Positions 22,198 to 29,816 of a stretch of DNA of 34,368 nt are shown here, piece by piece. Source of the DNA: CAYHGV01 sp964356135 (GTDB lineage: Bacteria > Hydrothermota > Tepidihabitantia > CAYHGV01); NCBI GenBank assembly GCA_964356135.1, contig CAYHGV010000021.1:1-34368 (forward strand). Direction: 5' to 3'. The translations under genes and the position numbers were made by a program. The notes beneath the pieces are model-generated. The model made no database searches and had not been told where the DNA came from. It saw nothing but the letters and a program-made list of their open reading frames with translations. How positions within the stretch are numbered: position 1 is the stretch's first letter; the number at the start of each line of letters is the position of its first letter.

Positions 22198-23292
22198 TTA
22201 TACCTCCTCGAATCGACGTTTGATGTCCCGCGCCACCGGGCGCAGGGATTGTTCGATGAGTTTTGCCGTTTCCTGATAAGCCGTCAGCGGTCCACCCATC
22301 GGGTCTTCAATCTCGTCGTGGCTGCCATTTTCATAGCCGCGCAGAAAATAGGTCTTGGGCTTAGCCTCGGGCGCAAGGGTTATGACCCGGTCATAGTGGT
22401 GCTGGTCCATGACCAGGACCAGGTCGGAAGCCGCGATCAGCTCCTGGGTGAGGATGGTGGAGCGATGCCGGGAAATGTCGGCATGGTAGACTTTCGCAGC
22501 CTGGACCGCGAACGGAGTGGGCGGCAGTCCATCGGCGGTATCGGTCCCGGCAGAATAAATCAGAACTGGTTTATTCCCGACTTTTTCTTTTAAAATTCCC
22601 TTTGCCATCGGGCTGCGGCAGAGGTTACCGGTGCAGACCAACAGCACCGAGAATGAAACCCCTTTCGCCAATTTCACCCTGCGGCCCAGTGCCTGCTCAA
22701 GTTCCCAGATCGGAATTTTCCCTTTACGCAGAACGGCGGGCGGATCGGTCGCGAGGTCAATCACGGTCGAAGGAGGACCGGGTAGGTCGTTGCCGGCTAC
22801 GAGCAGGTCGACCGTATCCTGGAATTGTTTTTTTAAAAGTCGGGGTGAAGATATTTCTACCTCGCCCGAGATGTTGGCACTGGTGGTTGCCAGGGGACGT
22901 CCCAATCGTCGGATGATTTCACTGATAAACGGAACGTCCGGTATCCGGATGCCGATTTTATCTTCCGGGGCGATCATCGCCATCCGGGTTTTCGATTTTA
23001 GAACGACGGTCAGGGGACCGGGCAGAAATTTTTCGGTCACCCGTGTCTGGACCGGATTCAAGGGTTCGACATACCGGCTCAGTTGTTCCGGTTCTCTCAA
23101 AAATAATGCCAGCGGTCTCTGGAAATCGCGTCCTTTGATTTCATAGATTCTCCTGCAGGCTTCGAGGTTTTCACTGTCGCAGGCAAGACCATAGACCGTG
23201 TCGGTGGGCAGCACCACTACCCCGCCCGATTGTAACGTGGATACGGTCTTTTGGTAGAGCGTTTCGGTTGCCTTAAGTTTAATAACTTCCAT
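22198..23292 (-). CDS. Fusion of threonylcarbamoyl-AMP synthase (TsaC/Sua5) and low-molecular-weight protein phosphatase
   Basis: A 364-residue two-domain protein. Residues 1 to about 205 are a TsaC/YrdC domain (PTDTVYGL, KGRDFQRPL, TTSANISG, PSTVIDL), which makes threonylcarbamoyl-AMP for the t6A base of tRNAs. Residues about 214-364 are a low-molecular-weight tyrosine phosphatase: the P-loop VCTGNLCRSPMA gives C220 and R226, and D330 in the EDPMGG loop is the general acid, so both domains look active. The phosphatase may act on protein phosphotyrosine. ATG 23292 is preferred to the TTG 27 nt upstream. It overlaps the end of purD by 14 bp and lies 1 nt before the TPR gene, hence one operon. 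A composite from two genes is unlikely because the frame is continuous. Confidence 0.9.
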   Translation of the reverse strand: MEVIKLKATETLYQKTVSTLQSGGVVVLPTDTVYGLACDSENLEACRRIYEIKGRDFQRPLALFLREPEQLSRYVEPLNPVQTRVTEKFLPGPLTVVLKSKTRMAMIAPEDKIGIRIPDVPFISEIIRRLGRPLATTSANISGEVEISSPRLLKKQFQDTVDLLVAGNDLPGPPSTVIDLATDPPAVLRKGKIPIWELEQALGRRVKLAKGVSFSVLLVCTGNLCRSPMAKGILKEKVGNKPVLIYSAGTDTADGLPPTPFAVQAAKVYHADISRHRSTILTQELIAASDLVLVMDQHHYDRVITLAPEAKPKTYFLRGYENGSHDEIEDPMGGPLTAYQETAKLIEQSLRPVARDIKRRFEEV

Positions 23293-24559
23293 CGAGCCGC
23301 CGGATACCTTTGTCGGCAATATCGGTGCGGAAATACATTCCTTCGAATTTTATCCGGGCGATGGCTTCGTATGCCTTCTGTTTCGCCGCGGGAAGACGAG
23401 GCGCGATGCCGGTCACGCCCAGCACCCTTCCGCCGGCGGTGAAAAAGTCGCCGTTCGATCGTCTGGTGCCGGCATGGTAGATGACCAGGTCGGGACGATC
23501 GGCGAGGTCACCGGTAATCGGTTTGCCTTTTTCGTACTGGACCGGATAACCCTCGGAAGCGACGACGACGCAGACTGCATATGCCGGCTGCCAGGCGAGA
23601 GTCGTTTGCTTCAGTTTGCCGGCGGCACAGAGATGGAGTACTTCAACAAAATTGGAATCTAAAAGGGGCATGACCGTCTGATTCTCCGGGTCGCCGAACC
23701 GGCAGTTAAATTCGAGCACCGATGGTCCTTGTTCGGTGAGCATGATGCCGGCATAGATTGCACCGCGATACTCAATCGCCTCCTGGTGGAGTGCGCCGAG
23801 CAGAGGCTTGAGGATTTTTGTTTGAACCAGGTTGGCAATTTTTTCATCGACCACCGGTGCGGGCGTGTAGGCACCCATACCGCCGGTGTTCGGTCCCTGG
23901 TCGCCATCCGAGAGGGCTTTGTGATCCTGAGACGGCAAAAGGGGCAGGATGGTTTCGCCGTCGGTCAGGGCAACAATCGATGCTTCTTCTCCGACCAGAC
24001 ATTCTTCGACGATGATTGTTCTACCGGCTTCGCCGAATGCGCCCGCAACGAGCGCCGCTTCGACCGCCGCGTAGGCTTCGGGTCTGGTCCGGGCAACGGT
24101 TACCCCTTTACCGTAGGCGAGTCCGGAGGCTTTGATGACCCAGGGGCCGGAAAGGGAATCGATGTAGGCTTTTGCTTTTTCGGGCAGGGTGAAGATTTCA
24201 AATTTTGCGGTCGGAATTCCGTAGGTACGCATCAAGGTTTTGGCAAAGGCTTTATTTCCTTCTAATTGGGCGGCGCGCGCCGGGGGACCGAAGATCGCGA
24301 AGCCGTCTTTTTTAAACTCGTCGACGATTCCACCGACCAGGGGTTCTTCCGGTCCGACGACGGTAAAATCAATCCGGTTGGTTTTGACGAACTGTTTCAG
24401 TCCGGCAATGTCGCCCACCGGGATATTGACACACTGGGCAAGGAGCGAGATCCCGCCATTACCGGGTGCACAAAAAAGCTCGGGTTTATCCGGCGATCGG
24501 GCGAGCCCCCAGACCAGGGCATGTTCCCGGCCGCCGCTGCCGATGACTAAGATTTTCAT
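23279..24559 (-). CDS. purD: Phosphoribosylamine-glycine ligase
   Basis: A 426-residue PurD, the second step of purine synthesis (phosphoribosylamine plus glycine plus ATP to GAR). It starts MKILVIGSGGREHALVWGLA, and has 'DFTVVGPEEPLVGGIVDEF', 'WVIKASGLAYGKGV' (ATP-grasp), 'DHKALSDGDQGPNTGGMGAY' and 'EFNCRFGDPENQ'. All are family landmarks and the length is normal. It heads an operon with the TsaC-phosphatase fusion and the TPR gene. There is no Shine-Dalgarno before the ATG, and the -10 box ends 6 nt upstream, so the mRNA is probably leaderless. No other purine genes are in the window. Confidence 0.96.
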   Translation of the reverse strand: MKILVIGSGGREHALVWGLARSPDKPELFCAPGNGGISLLAQCVNIPVGDIAGLKQFVKTNRIDFTVVGPEEPLVGGIVDEFKKDGFAIFGPPARAAQLEGNKAFAKTLMRTYGIPTAKFEIFTLPEKAKAYIDSLSGPWVIKASGLAYGKGVTVARTRPEAYAAVEAALVAGAFGEAGRTIIVEECLVGEEASIVALTDGETILPLLPSQDHKALSDGDQGPNTGGMGAYTPAPVVDEKIANLVQTKILKPLLGALHQEAIEYRGAIYAGIMLTEQGPSVLEFNCRFGDPENQTVMPLLDSNFVEVLHLCAAGKLKQTTLAWQPAYAVCVVVASEGYPVQYEKGKPITGDLADRPDLVIYHAGTRRSNGDFFTAGGRVLGVTGIAPRLPAAKQKAYEAIARIKFEGMYFRTDIADKGIRRLDGSY

Positions 24560-24565
24560 GAGATT

Positions 24566-24594
24566 ATTTTACTTAAAGTGTAATATTTTTTCAA
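24566..24594 (-). promoter_or_regulatory. Promoter of the purD operon (leaderless type)
   Basis: On the minus strand TTGAAA (24594-24589), a 17-nt spacer and TAAAAT (24571-24566), each 5 of 6 to consensus, then 6 nt to the purD ATG. The -35 overlaps the stop codon of the YfhO-like gene. Confidence 0.65.
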
Positions 24595-27050
24595 GCCCGA
24601 GGGATTATATTTTTATACGGCGCAGTAGCTTTTTTTCGAGCACTGCTCAATATAATTACCGACAGAATAATGATGCAAGCGAAAATAGATATCAGCCCTC
24701 CGAGTTGGAAGTATTTGGATTGATAGACAAATTCGACCGTATGATTACCGCTGTCTAAAAATACTCCCCGGAACAGGTAATCGGTTCGATAGATTTTTGT
24801 CGGTTTGCCGTCGATATACGCCTTCCAGGCGGGATAGTAGTTTTCACTGAGAACCAAAATACCGGGCGATGAGAGCGAGGCTTCGACTTTGATCTTGTTG
24901 GCGTCATAGTTCAGCACGCGACAGCTGCCGACTGCGCCGGTATCAGGCTGGAAGGTGACCCCGGGGTTTTCCTCCAGGATCGCCATCTTTCGGGGGTCAA
25001 AGTTCGGGTCTTGCAACCGGGGAAGAATGCCGATTTCAGGCATGACGGTATACTGGGGAACGACAAATGCCCGGGGCAGAGCGGTGAGGTTTTCATAGAT
25101 AGCGTAGCGCGGGCCCATCCAGGTTAAGCGGAAATTGGGTTGACTGAAATGCTCCTTCAGTGCACCGATAACCTGTTGGGTTTGTTCGTCGTACGGGGAA
25201 AGATCGTCGGGCAAGCGTAAACCGATGACATATTTGACATTCAAGAGATCGAGGAAGTTCCGGTACGAAAGATTCTCCGGATTCTGAAACATAATCGTGT
25301 TCTTTGCGCCAATGAACTCCTGATAACGGTTGAGTTGATTGCCGTGGTAACCGCCAACGCTCTGAATCTTGTAAAGCATCAGATAGTCGTCATGGCGGTA
25401 GATATCCATCCCGGCAAGTTGGTACGGGAAGACCCGGTGGAGACCGGTATCCTTGTTCAAAGCGTTTACCACTTCATCCCGAGCAAAGTATTCAGTTGGT
25501 GGTTCGACCGTCTGAATAAATTTTGCGTCGACACTCCACAGGTCGAACAGTAAAATCAAGCCGGTTATGCCAGCCCAGGTGGTTATCCCCAGCTTTTTTC
25601 TCGCCAGCAACACTACCAACAGTCCGTTGGCGACCAATAAACCAATTGCCTTCCAGAATCCGCCGATGAAGGTCGGGTAATTGTTGACCAGGCCTGCAAC
25701 TTTCTGCTCAGCGACTCCAGCCAGGCTGCGCAAAAACGATATGACCGAGTCTTTGGCGAGAGTGGCGATCAGCCCGAAAGTTCCCACAACGACAATCGTG
25801 ATAATCAGTCCGCGGAAGAATTTTCGGTACTGGGCGTCCTTGAATTTTTCAATTAAAAACTGAACTCCAAATCCAGCCAGAACACACAGTGAGAACGACG
25901 CTACGAAAAATATCATTCCCGGTCCGCGGAATTTTTTCAATAACGGGAACAGATAATACGGGATTTTATAAAAGAGGGTGTGTCCACCCAGTGCCATCAG
26001 AATTGCGAACAGGGTCAAGCCGGTAAAGAATTTGACGAAGCGATCCTTCATTCGGTAGATAATTGCGATTCCGGCTAACAGCAGCGGTACGATGCCGAGA
26101 TATTCGGTATGGAGCTTAAAGGGGTTGGAACCCCAATAATTTTCCAGCAGTCCGGAAAAATGAGGTGTCAGCAGGTCAAAAAGTTCCACGATCGGAAGAG
26201 ACCAGGAAGTCGCAAAACTGTAGCCCCGCCCGATACCACCCCGGGGTGAAAACGGGAGATAGGCAAGGGAAGGAAGGAACTGGATCGCGGATATGAGGAA
26301 ACCGATACCAACCATGATAACAAAATACGCCGAAATTTTGAAAACCGCGCCCCATTTCCGCTCATCCCGGTAGAGGAAGGCTAAGCGGAAGAGGAAGTAA
26401 AAAAAAGTTGCAATCAAGAGGTAATAGGTCATCTGGACATGGGGCGATAAGAGGCAGGCGCCGATCACCAGGCTGCCCAGAATAAAGTAGAGCAATTTTT
26501 TTGTGTCAAATCCTTTGTTGACCAGGAAGAATATCCAGGGGAGAAAAGAGATGACGATCGCCTTGCCGGTGTGGCCAGCAAACGTCGTCGATACCAAGGC
26601 GCCGGTAAACATATAAGCAAGGGCTATAATTAATGAGCCATACTGGTTAATCTTAAATGACCGCAAAAAGAGGAACATGCCGATACCGGCTAAAAAGATC
26701 TGGATAAGGAAAACATACGCCATCGCCATATGAACGGGAAGGAAGAGGCGTAAAAGCCATGTGTAATAGAAAATATCGCCGTGAAAGGCATCGATGTACG
26801 GCAGTCCTCCGAAGATATAGGGATTCCACATCGGGAAGGTTTGGTGCGATGCGATGTAGTCTTTGGCGAAGGATTGGAACATATAACCGGCAATGAGCTG
26901 GTCGGAGCCAAAACTCGCCCCGAGCATCTTGTTGGGCGAAAGGACATTTCGATACAGAATCAGTGATAAAACCAGCAAAACGATAATTACAATTCCTATT
27001 TTCAAAGGTTTCCCTGAGGGTGGAGTGGTTTTCTTTACTTTCTCCTTCAT
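24591..27050 (-). CDS. YfhO-family polytopic membrane protein
   Basis: An 819-residue integral membrane protein. The first transmembrane helix is at about 17-34, and the following region has 'GSDQLIAGYMFQSFAKDYIA' and 'FPMWNPYIFGGLPYIDAFHG', a pattern typical of the YfhO family. About a dozen hydrophobic helices run to about residue 500. An extracytoplasmic domain follows ('NFRLTWMGPRYAIYENLTAL', 'GILVLSENYYPAWKAYIDGK') and a final helix lies near 785-805. YfhO proteins are linked to glycosylation of lipid- or wall-linked polymers through a GT-C-like fold. It has GGAGG before ATG 27050 and follows the flippase-like gene by 18 nt, so the two likely work together in envelope glycan assembly. 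Confidence 0.85.
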   Translation of the reverse strand: MKEKVKKTTPPSGKPLKIGIVIIVLLVLSLILYRNVLSPNKMLGASFGSDQLIAGYMFQSFAKDYIASHQTFPMWNPYIFGGLPYIDAFHGDIFYYTWLLRLFLPVHMAMAYVFLIQIFLAGIGMFLFLRSFKINQYGSLIIALAYMFTGALVSTTFAGHTGKAIVISFLPWIFFLVNKGFDTKKLLYFILGSLVIGACLLSPHVQMTYYLLIATFFYFLFRLAFLYRDERKWGAVFKISAYFVIMVGIGFLISAIQFLPSLAYLPFSPRGGIGRGYSFATSWSLPIVELFDLLTPHFSGLLENYWGSNPFKLHTEYLGIVPLLLAGIAIIYRMKDRFVKFFTGLTLFAILMALGGHTLFYKIPYYLFPLLKKFRGPGMIFFVASFSLCVLAGFGVQFLIEKFKDAQYRKFFRGLIITIVVVGTFGLIATLAKDSVISFLRSLAGVAEQKVAGLVNNYPTFIGGFWKAIGLLVANGLLVVLLARKKLGITTWAGITGLILLFDLWSVDAKFIQTVEPPTEYFARDEVVNALNKDTGLHRVFPYQLAGMDIYRHDDYLMLYKIQSVGGYHGNQLNRYQEFIGAKNTIMFQNPENLSYRNFLDLLNVKYVIGLRLPDDLSPYDEQTQQVIGALKEHFSQPNFRLTWMGPRYAIYENLTALPRAFVVPQYTVMPEIGILPRLQDPNFDPRKMAILEENPGVTFQPDTGAVGSCRVLNYDANKIKVEASLSSPGILVLSENYYPAWKAYIDGKPTKIYRTDYLFRGVFLDSGNHTVEFVYQSKYFQLGGLISIFACIIILSVIILSSARKKATAPYKNIIPRA

Positions 27051-27068
27051 GAGTATCGACCTCCTGGG

Positions 27069-27974
27069 TTATAGTTTTAAAGTAATCAAAACACAGATTC
27101 CTTCAACGGCCGTCATCCAGATTCTCGAACCCAGTGATATGGCGGTAGCAATCGGCAGCGGGAAATAGAAAGCGAGCAGATAGGTCAGAATTCCTTCCCG
27201 AACCCCTAAACCGCCCGGAACAAAAATACTCAATAACCCCGCAAGATAGGAGCCGGTAAATATTCCCGGATAGGCAATGAGATTTCCCCAAGGCGGACCG
27301 GTCAGGGAGCGAGTAAAAAGGAAAAAGGCACCACCAAGGAGCAGCCAGGCGACGAGATAGAGGCCCATAAACAAAATTGAGTCTTTAAAACCCATGGTAA
27401 AATGAACGAGCGGACGTTTCAGCCTTCGATTAATTACATTTATAACCCGTTCCAAAAAAGGGGGATAGGCGATAAGAAACATAAGAACTGCAGCCGGAGG
27501 GATCAATAAAAGATAGAACCATTGATTGCGAGCAAAAGTTAAAAAAGCATAAGTCAGGATACTCAACAACAGACCCGGGATGATAGCCAACGTTTGCGAT
27601 AAAATGGCACTGGTAATGGCATGTTCGGTCGGCACGCCTTCTTTATTGACCATATAGACCATCCCGACTACTTGCCAGATTTTCCCCGGGAGATAACGTC
27701 CTAAATTTGAAATGAACCAGATACGTAACGATTTTCTGAGTGATAATCTGCCGCCCAATCGGTTGAGCATCCAATGCCAGAGAAAAGCGAGAAAAAAGAA
27801 GATCGCCATGAGCGCCAAGGAAGACGCAGCAATAAATACGTAATTGAAATGCCAGGTATAGGTTTTGACCAGAGCCCAATTTTTGTAAAGGCTGCGAAAG
27901 AGAAAGAAGAAAATCGCTCCAATAATAATGATTTGAATAATTCTGGTGAGAGCTTTTTTGACGTTCTGATTCAT
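27069..27974 (-). CDS. Flippase-like / LPG-synthase-TM family membrane protein
   Basis: A 301-residue protein with about eight hydrophobic helices. Landmarks are 'FISNLGRYLPGKIWQVVGMV' near residue 90 and 'IFTGSYLAGLLSIFVPGGLG' followed by VREG near residue 240, characteristic of the UPF0104 family (the transmembrane part of lysylphosphatidylglycerol synthase and glycolipid-related relatives). It lacks the C-terminal soluble domain of LPG synthase, so transport or glycan-related activity is likelier than lysine transfer. It is the first gene of an operon with the YfhO-like gene. The ATG has no Shine-Dalgarno and lies 6 nt after a -10 box. Confidence 0.85.
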   Translation of the reverse strand: MNQNVKKALTRIIQIIIIGAIFFFLFRSLYKNWALVKTYTWHFNYVFIAASSLALMAIFFFLAFLWHWMLNRLGGRLSLRKSLRIWFISNLGRYLPGKIWQVVGMVYMVNKEGVPTEHAITSAILSQTLAIIPGLLLSILTYAFLTFARNQWFYLLLIPPAAVLMFLIAYPPFLERVINVINRRLKRPLVHFTMGFKDSILFMGLYLVAWLLLGGAFFLFTRSLTGPPWGNLIAYPGIFTGSYLAGLLSIFVPGGLGVREGILTYLLAFYFPLPIATAISLGSRIWMTAVEGICVLITLKL

Positions 27975-27980
27975 TGGCTT

Positions 27981-28008
27981 ACTGTATCTTTTATTAACGG
28001 TTTGTCAA
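27981..28008 (-). promoter_or_regulatory. Promoter of the flippase-YfhO operon (leaderless type)
   Basis: On the minus strand TTGACA (28008-28003), a 16-nt spacer and TACAGT (27986-27981), then 6 nt to ATG 27974. Same boxes and spacing as the degV promoter. Confidence 0.6.
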
Positions 28009-28017
28009 TAATAGCTG

Positions 28018-28620
28018 CTATTTCTTTTGGGCAAGATAAATAAACGACCGGGTCATCAGATTGTTACAGCCAATCGAGTCGAAGAGATAGGTGCCGCGGG
28101 TTTTGATCACCTCAAATCCGACGAACTCTAAGAGCCGATAGGTGATTTGTCGGGTAAATGAAAAGATATGTCCCTGCCGGTCTTGCATTCGGAGAATATT
28201 CCAGATAATTTCTTTAAAATGGTACGGGTTGGGAAGTGATACCACGAGATAGCCATCAGATTTTAATACGCGGCGAATCTCTGCTAAAACGAAATAGGGG
28301 TTTTTAAGGTGTTCGATAACCTCCAGGCAAAAAACATAGCCAAATGAATTTTCCGGAAAATCTATGCCCTGGCTGACGTCAGCGATTGTTACGTTTTCAC
28401 CGGCGAATTCCGGTGCGATGTCAATCCCGTGATAATCGATAGTTACCTTTACGAATTCTTTGAGTCGACCGTGACGGCAACCGATATCTAAAACTCGAGC
28501 ATTGGGTAAAATGTTTGCCAGCCGGACTGCCTTTTTGAATCGGAGCGTTTCTTCCTGGACATTTCGCCAGTACGCCCGTGAGCTGTAAAACTGTGTGAGT
28601 TCCGGTTCAGCCGGTTTCAT
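28018..28620 (-). CDS. Class I SAM-dependent methyltransferase
   Basis: A 200-residue methyltransferase. The SAM-binding motif is VLDIGCRHGRLKEF (about 43-56), with HGIDIAPEF and the post-motif 'SFGYVFCLEVIEHLKNPYFV' (about 92-111). LEVIEHL is typical of small-molecule or glycan-related methyltransferases of the Methyltransf_11 type. The substrate is unknown; its position next to a GT4 gene suggests a sugar, lipid carrier or related product. AGGAGG precedes ATG 28620, which overlaps the end of the GT4 gene by 14 bp. It is the last gene of that operon. Confidence 0.88.
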   Translation of the reverse strand: MKPAEPELTQFYSSRAYWRNVQEETLRFKKAVRLANILPNARVLDIGCRHGRLKEFVKVTIDYHGIDIAPEFAGENVTIADVSQGIDFPENSFGYVFCLEVIEHLKNPYFVLAEIRRVLKSDGYLVVSLPNPYHFKEIIWNILRMQDRQGHIFSFTRQITYRLLEFVGFEVIKTRGTYLFDSIGCNNLMTRSFIYLAQKK

Positions 28621-29803
28621 ACAAGCCTCCTTTCGAAGCGGTTACGGTATGGTAGACTGCGTTCATTTGGTTCGTAACGGGTTCGACGGTAAAAGTAGTG
28701 AGCAGAGCACGGTGAGCATTATCAACGAGCCGTCGGGCGAAAGCAGCATCGTTGAAAATTTCCACTAGTGCCGCAGCTAACGCGGTGGAGTCCCGGGGGG
28801 GAAATAAAAGACCGGACTCTCGATGTTTAATGATACTGGTGATGCCTCCGGAATCAGAGCCGATAACCGGAACCCGGCAGGCGATAGCCTCTAATAATGC
28901 GACCCCGAACCCCTCCTCAATTGAAGGCAGGACAAAAAGCTCGGCTTGGAGGAGATGGTTATAAATCTCAGTATGGGGGAGACTTCCTAAAAATTGAACC
29001 TCCTTTTCAAGCCCCAGCATGACGACGTGGGCATGTAAATTATTTCGCTCATCACCATCACCAATAATTTTCAGGCTGAAACTAACACCCCTTTTTTTAA
29101 GCTGGGCACAGGCTTCAATGAGATAGTTAATTCCCTTCTGCTTAGAAAGGCGGGCGATCGTAATTATCTGGTGACGGATTTTGGGGGGACAATGGGTTAC
29201 GGTTGGTAGTTCTATCGGCATTGGTATTATTTTGATTTTATCGGCGGGAATATTGAGCAGGGTAACAATTTTTGTTTTTAAAAAAAGTGTGGTGGTAGTG
29301 ATCTGCTCGGCCTGGCGTAATACGATACGGGCTATCGTCCGTAGGAGCCGGAAGTGGTTGAGTAGACGGAGGTCAGTTCCGTGGATTGAAATGACTAACG
29401 GGCAGCGCAGAATTTTGGCGACGATGACGCCGATAATGCCGGCGGGCAGCCACCAGTGGGCATGAATAATAATTGGTTTTTCTTTCCGGGTTAAGGCGAG
29501 AGCGTTCAATAAAAAATTCCACATGAACGCCAGGAAGATGCTCGCGTATAACAGATTTCGTCTAACTAATTCATGCATCGTGCCTCGATAGGCGAGAAGC
29601 TCGAATCGTTCCGGTGCATACCGAAAGCGGTGAATTTCGACTCCGCCGATCGTTTCCTTTCGAGGTAGCCCCTTTTGATGGGGAGTTACAACCGACAGGT
29701 CGATTCCCTGGAGAGTAAGGCCGTACGCTATCGCATAGAGAAAATTACCGGCAAAATCCCCTGGATAGCGTATGAAGTTATGGGTCAGGAAAAGAACTTT
29801 AAC
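28607..29803 (-). CDS. GT4 glycosyltransferase with a non-canonical GTT start position
   Basis: A 398-residue retaining glycosyltransferase of the GT4 (GT-B fold) family. The donor-binding half has 'VLPSIEEGFGVALLEAIACR' followed by VPVIGSDSGG, the E-x7-E motif. The N-terminal half has 'THNFIRYPGDFAGNFLYAIA', the conserved acceptor-side start of such enzymes. That segment is in frame but has no ATG, GTG or TTG; the expected start (VKVLFLTH, where M would be) is GTT at 29803, 7 nt after a perfect GGAGG. Calling only from the first ATG (29578) would lose about 75 residues. Either GTT or another unusual codon is used, or one base differs from GTG. It starts 13 nt after the FG-GAP gene stop, so one operon. 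Confidence 0.8.
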   Translation of the reverse strand, partial: VKVLFLTHNFIRYPGDFAGNFLYAIAYGLTLQGIDLSVVTPHQKGLPRKETIGGVEIHRFRYAPERFELLAYRGTMHELVRRNLLYASIFLAFMWNFLLNALALTRKEKPIIIHAHWWLPAGIIGVIVAKILRCPLVISIHGTDLRLLNHFRLLRTIARIVLRQAEQITTTTLFLKTKIVTLLNIPADKIKIIPMPIELPTVTHCPPKIRHQIITIARLSKQKGINYLIEACAQLKKRGVSFSLKIIGDGDERNNLHAHVVMLGLEKEVQFLGSLPHTEIYNHLLQAELFVLPSIEEGFGVALLEAIACRVPVIGSDSGGITSIIKHRESGLLFPPRDSTALAAALVEIFNDAAFARRLVDNAHRALLTTFTVEPVTNQMNAVYHTVTASKGGLYETG

Positions 29804-29816
29804 TTTTTTGCCTCCG

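Noticed and set aside
23729..24265. 178-codon plus-strand open frame opposite purD
   Set aside because: purD is certain on the minus strand and the frame has no coding features of its own.
29576..29578. ATG at 29578 as the GT4 start
   Set aside because: It removes the conserved N-terminal sequence (THNF...GDFAGNF) and has no Shine-Dalgarno, whereas the upstream position has a perfect GGAGG.
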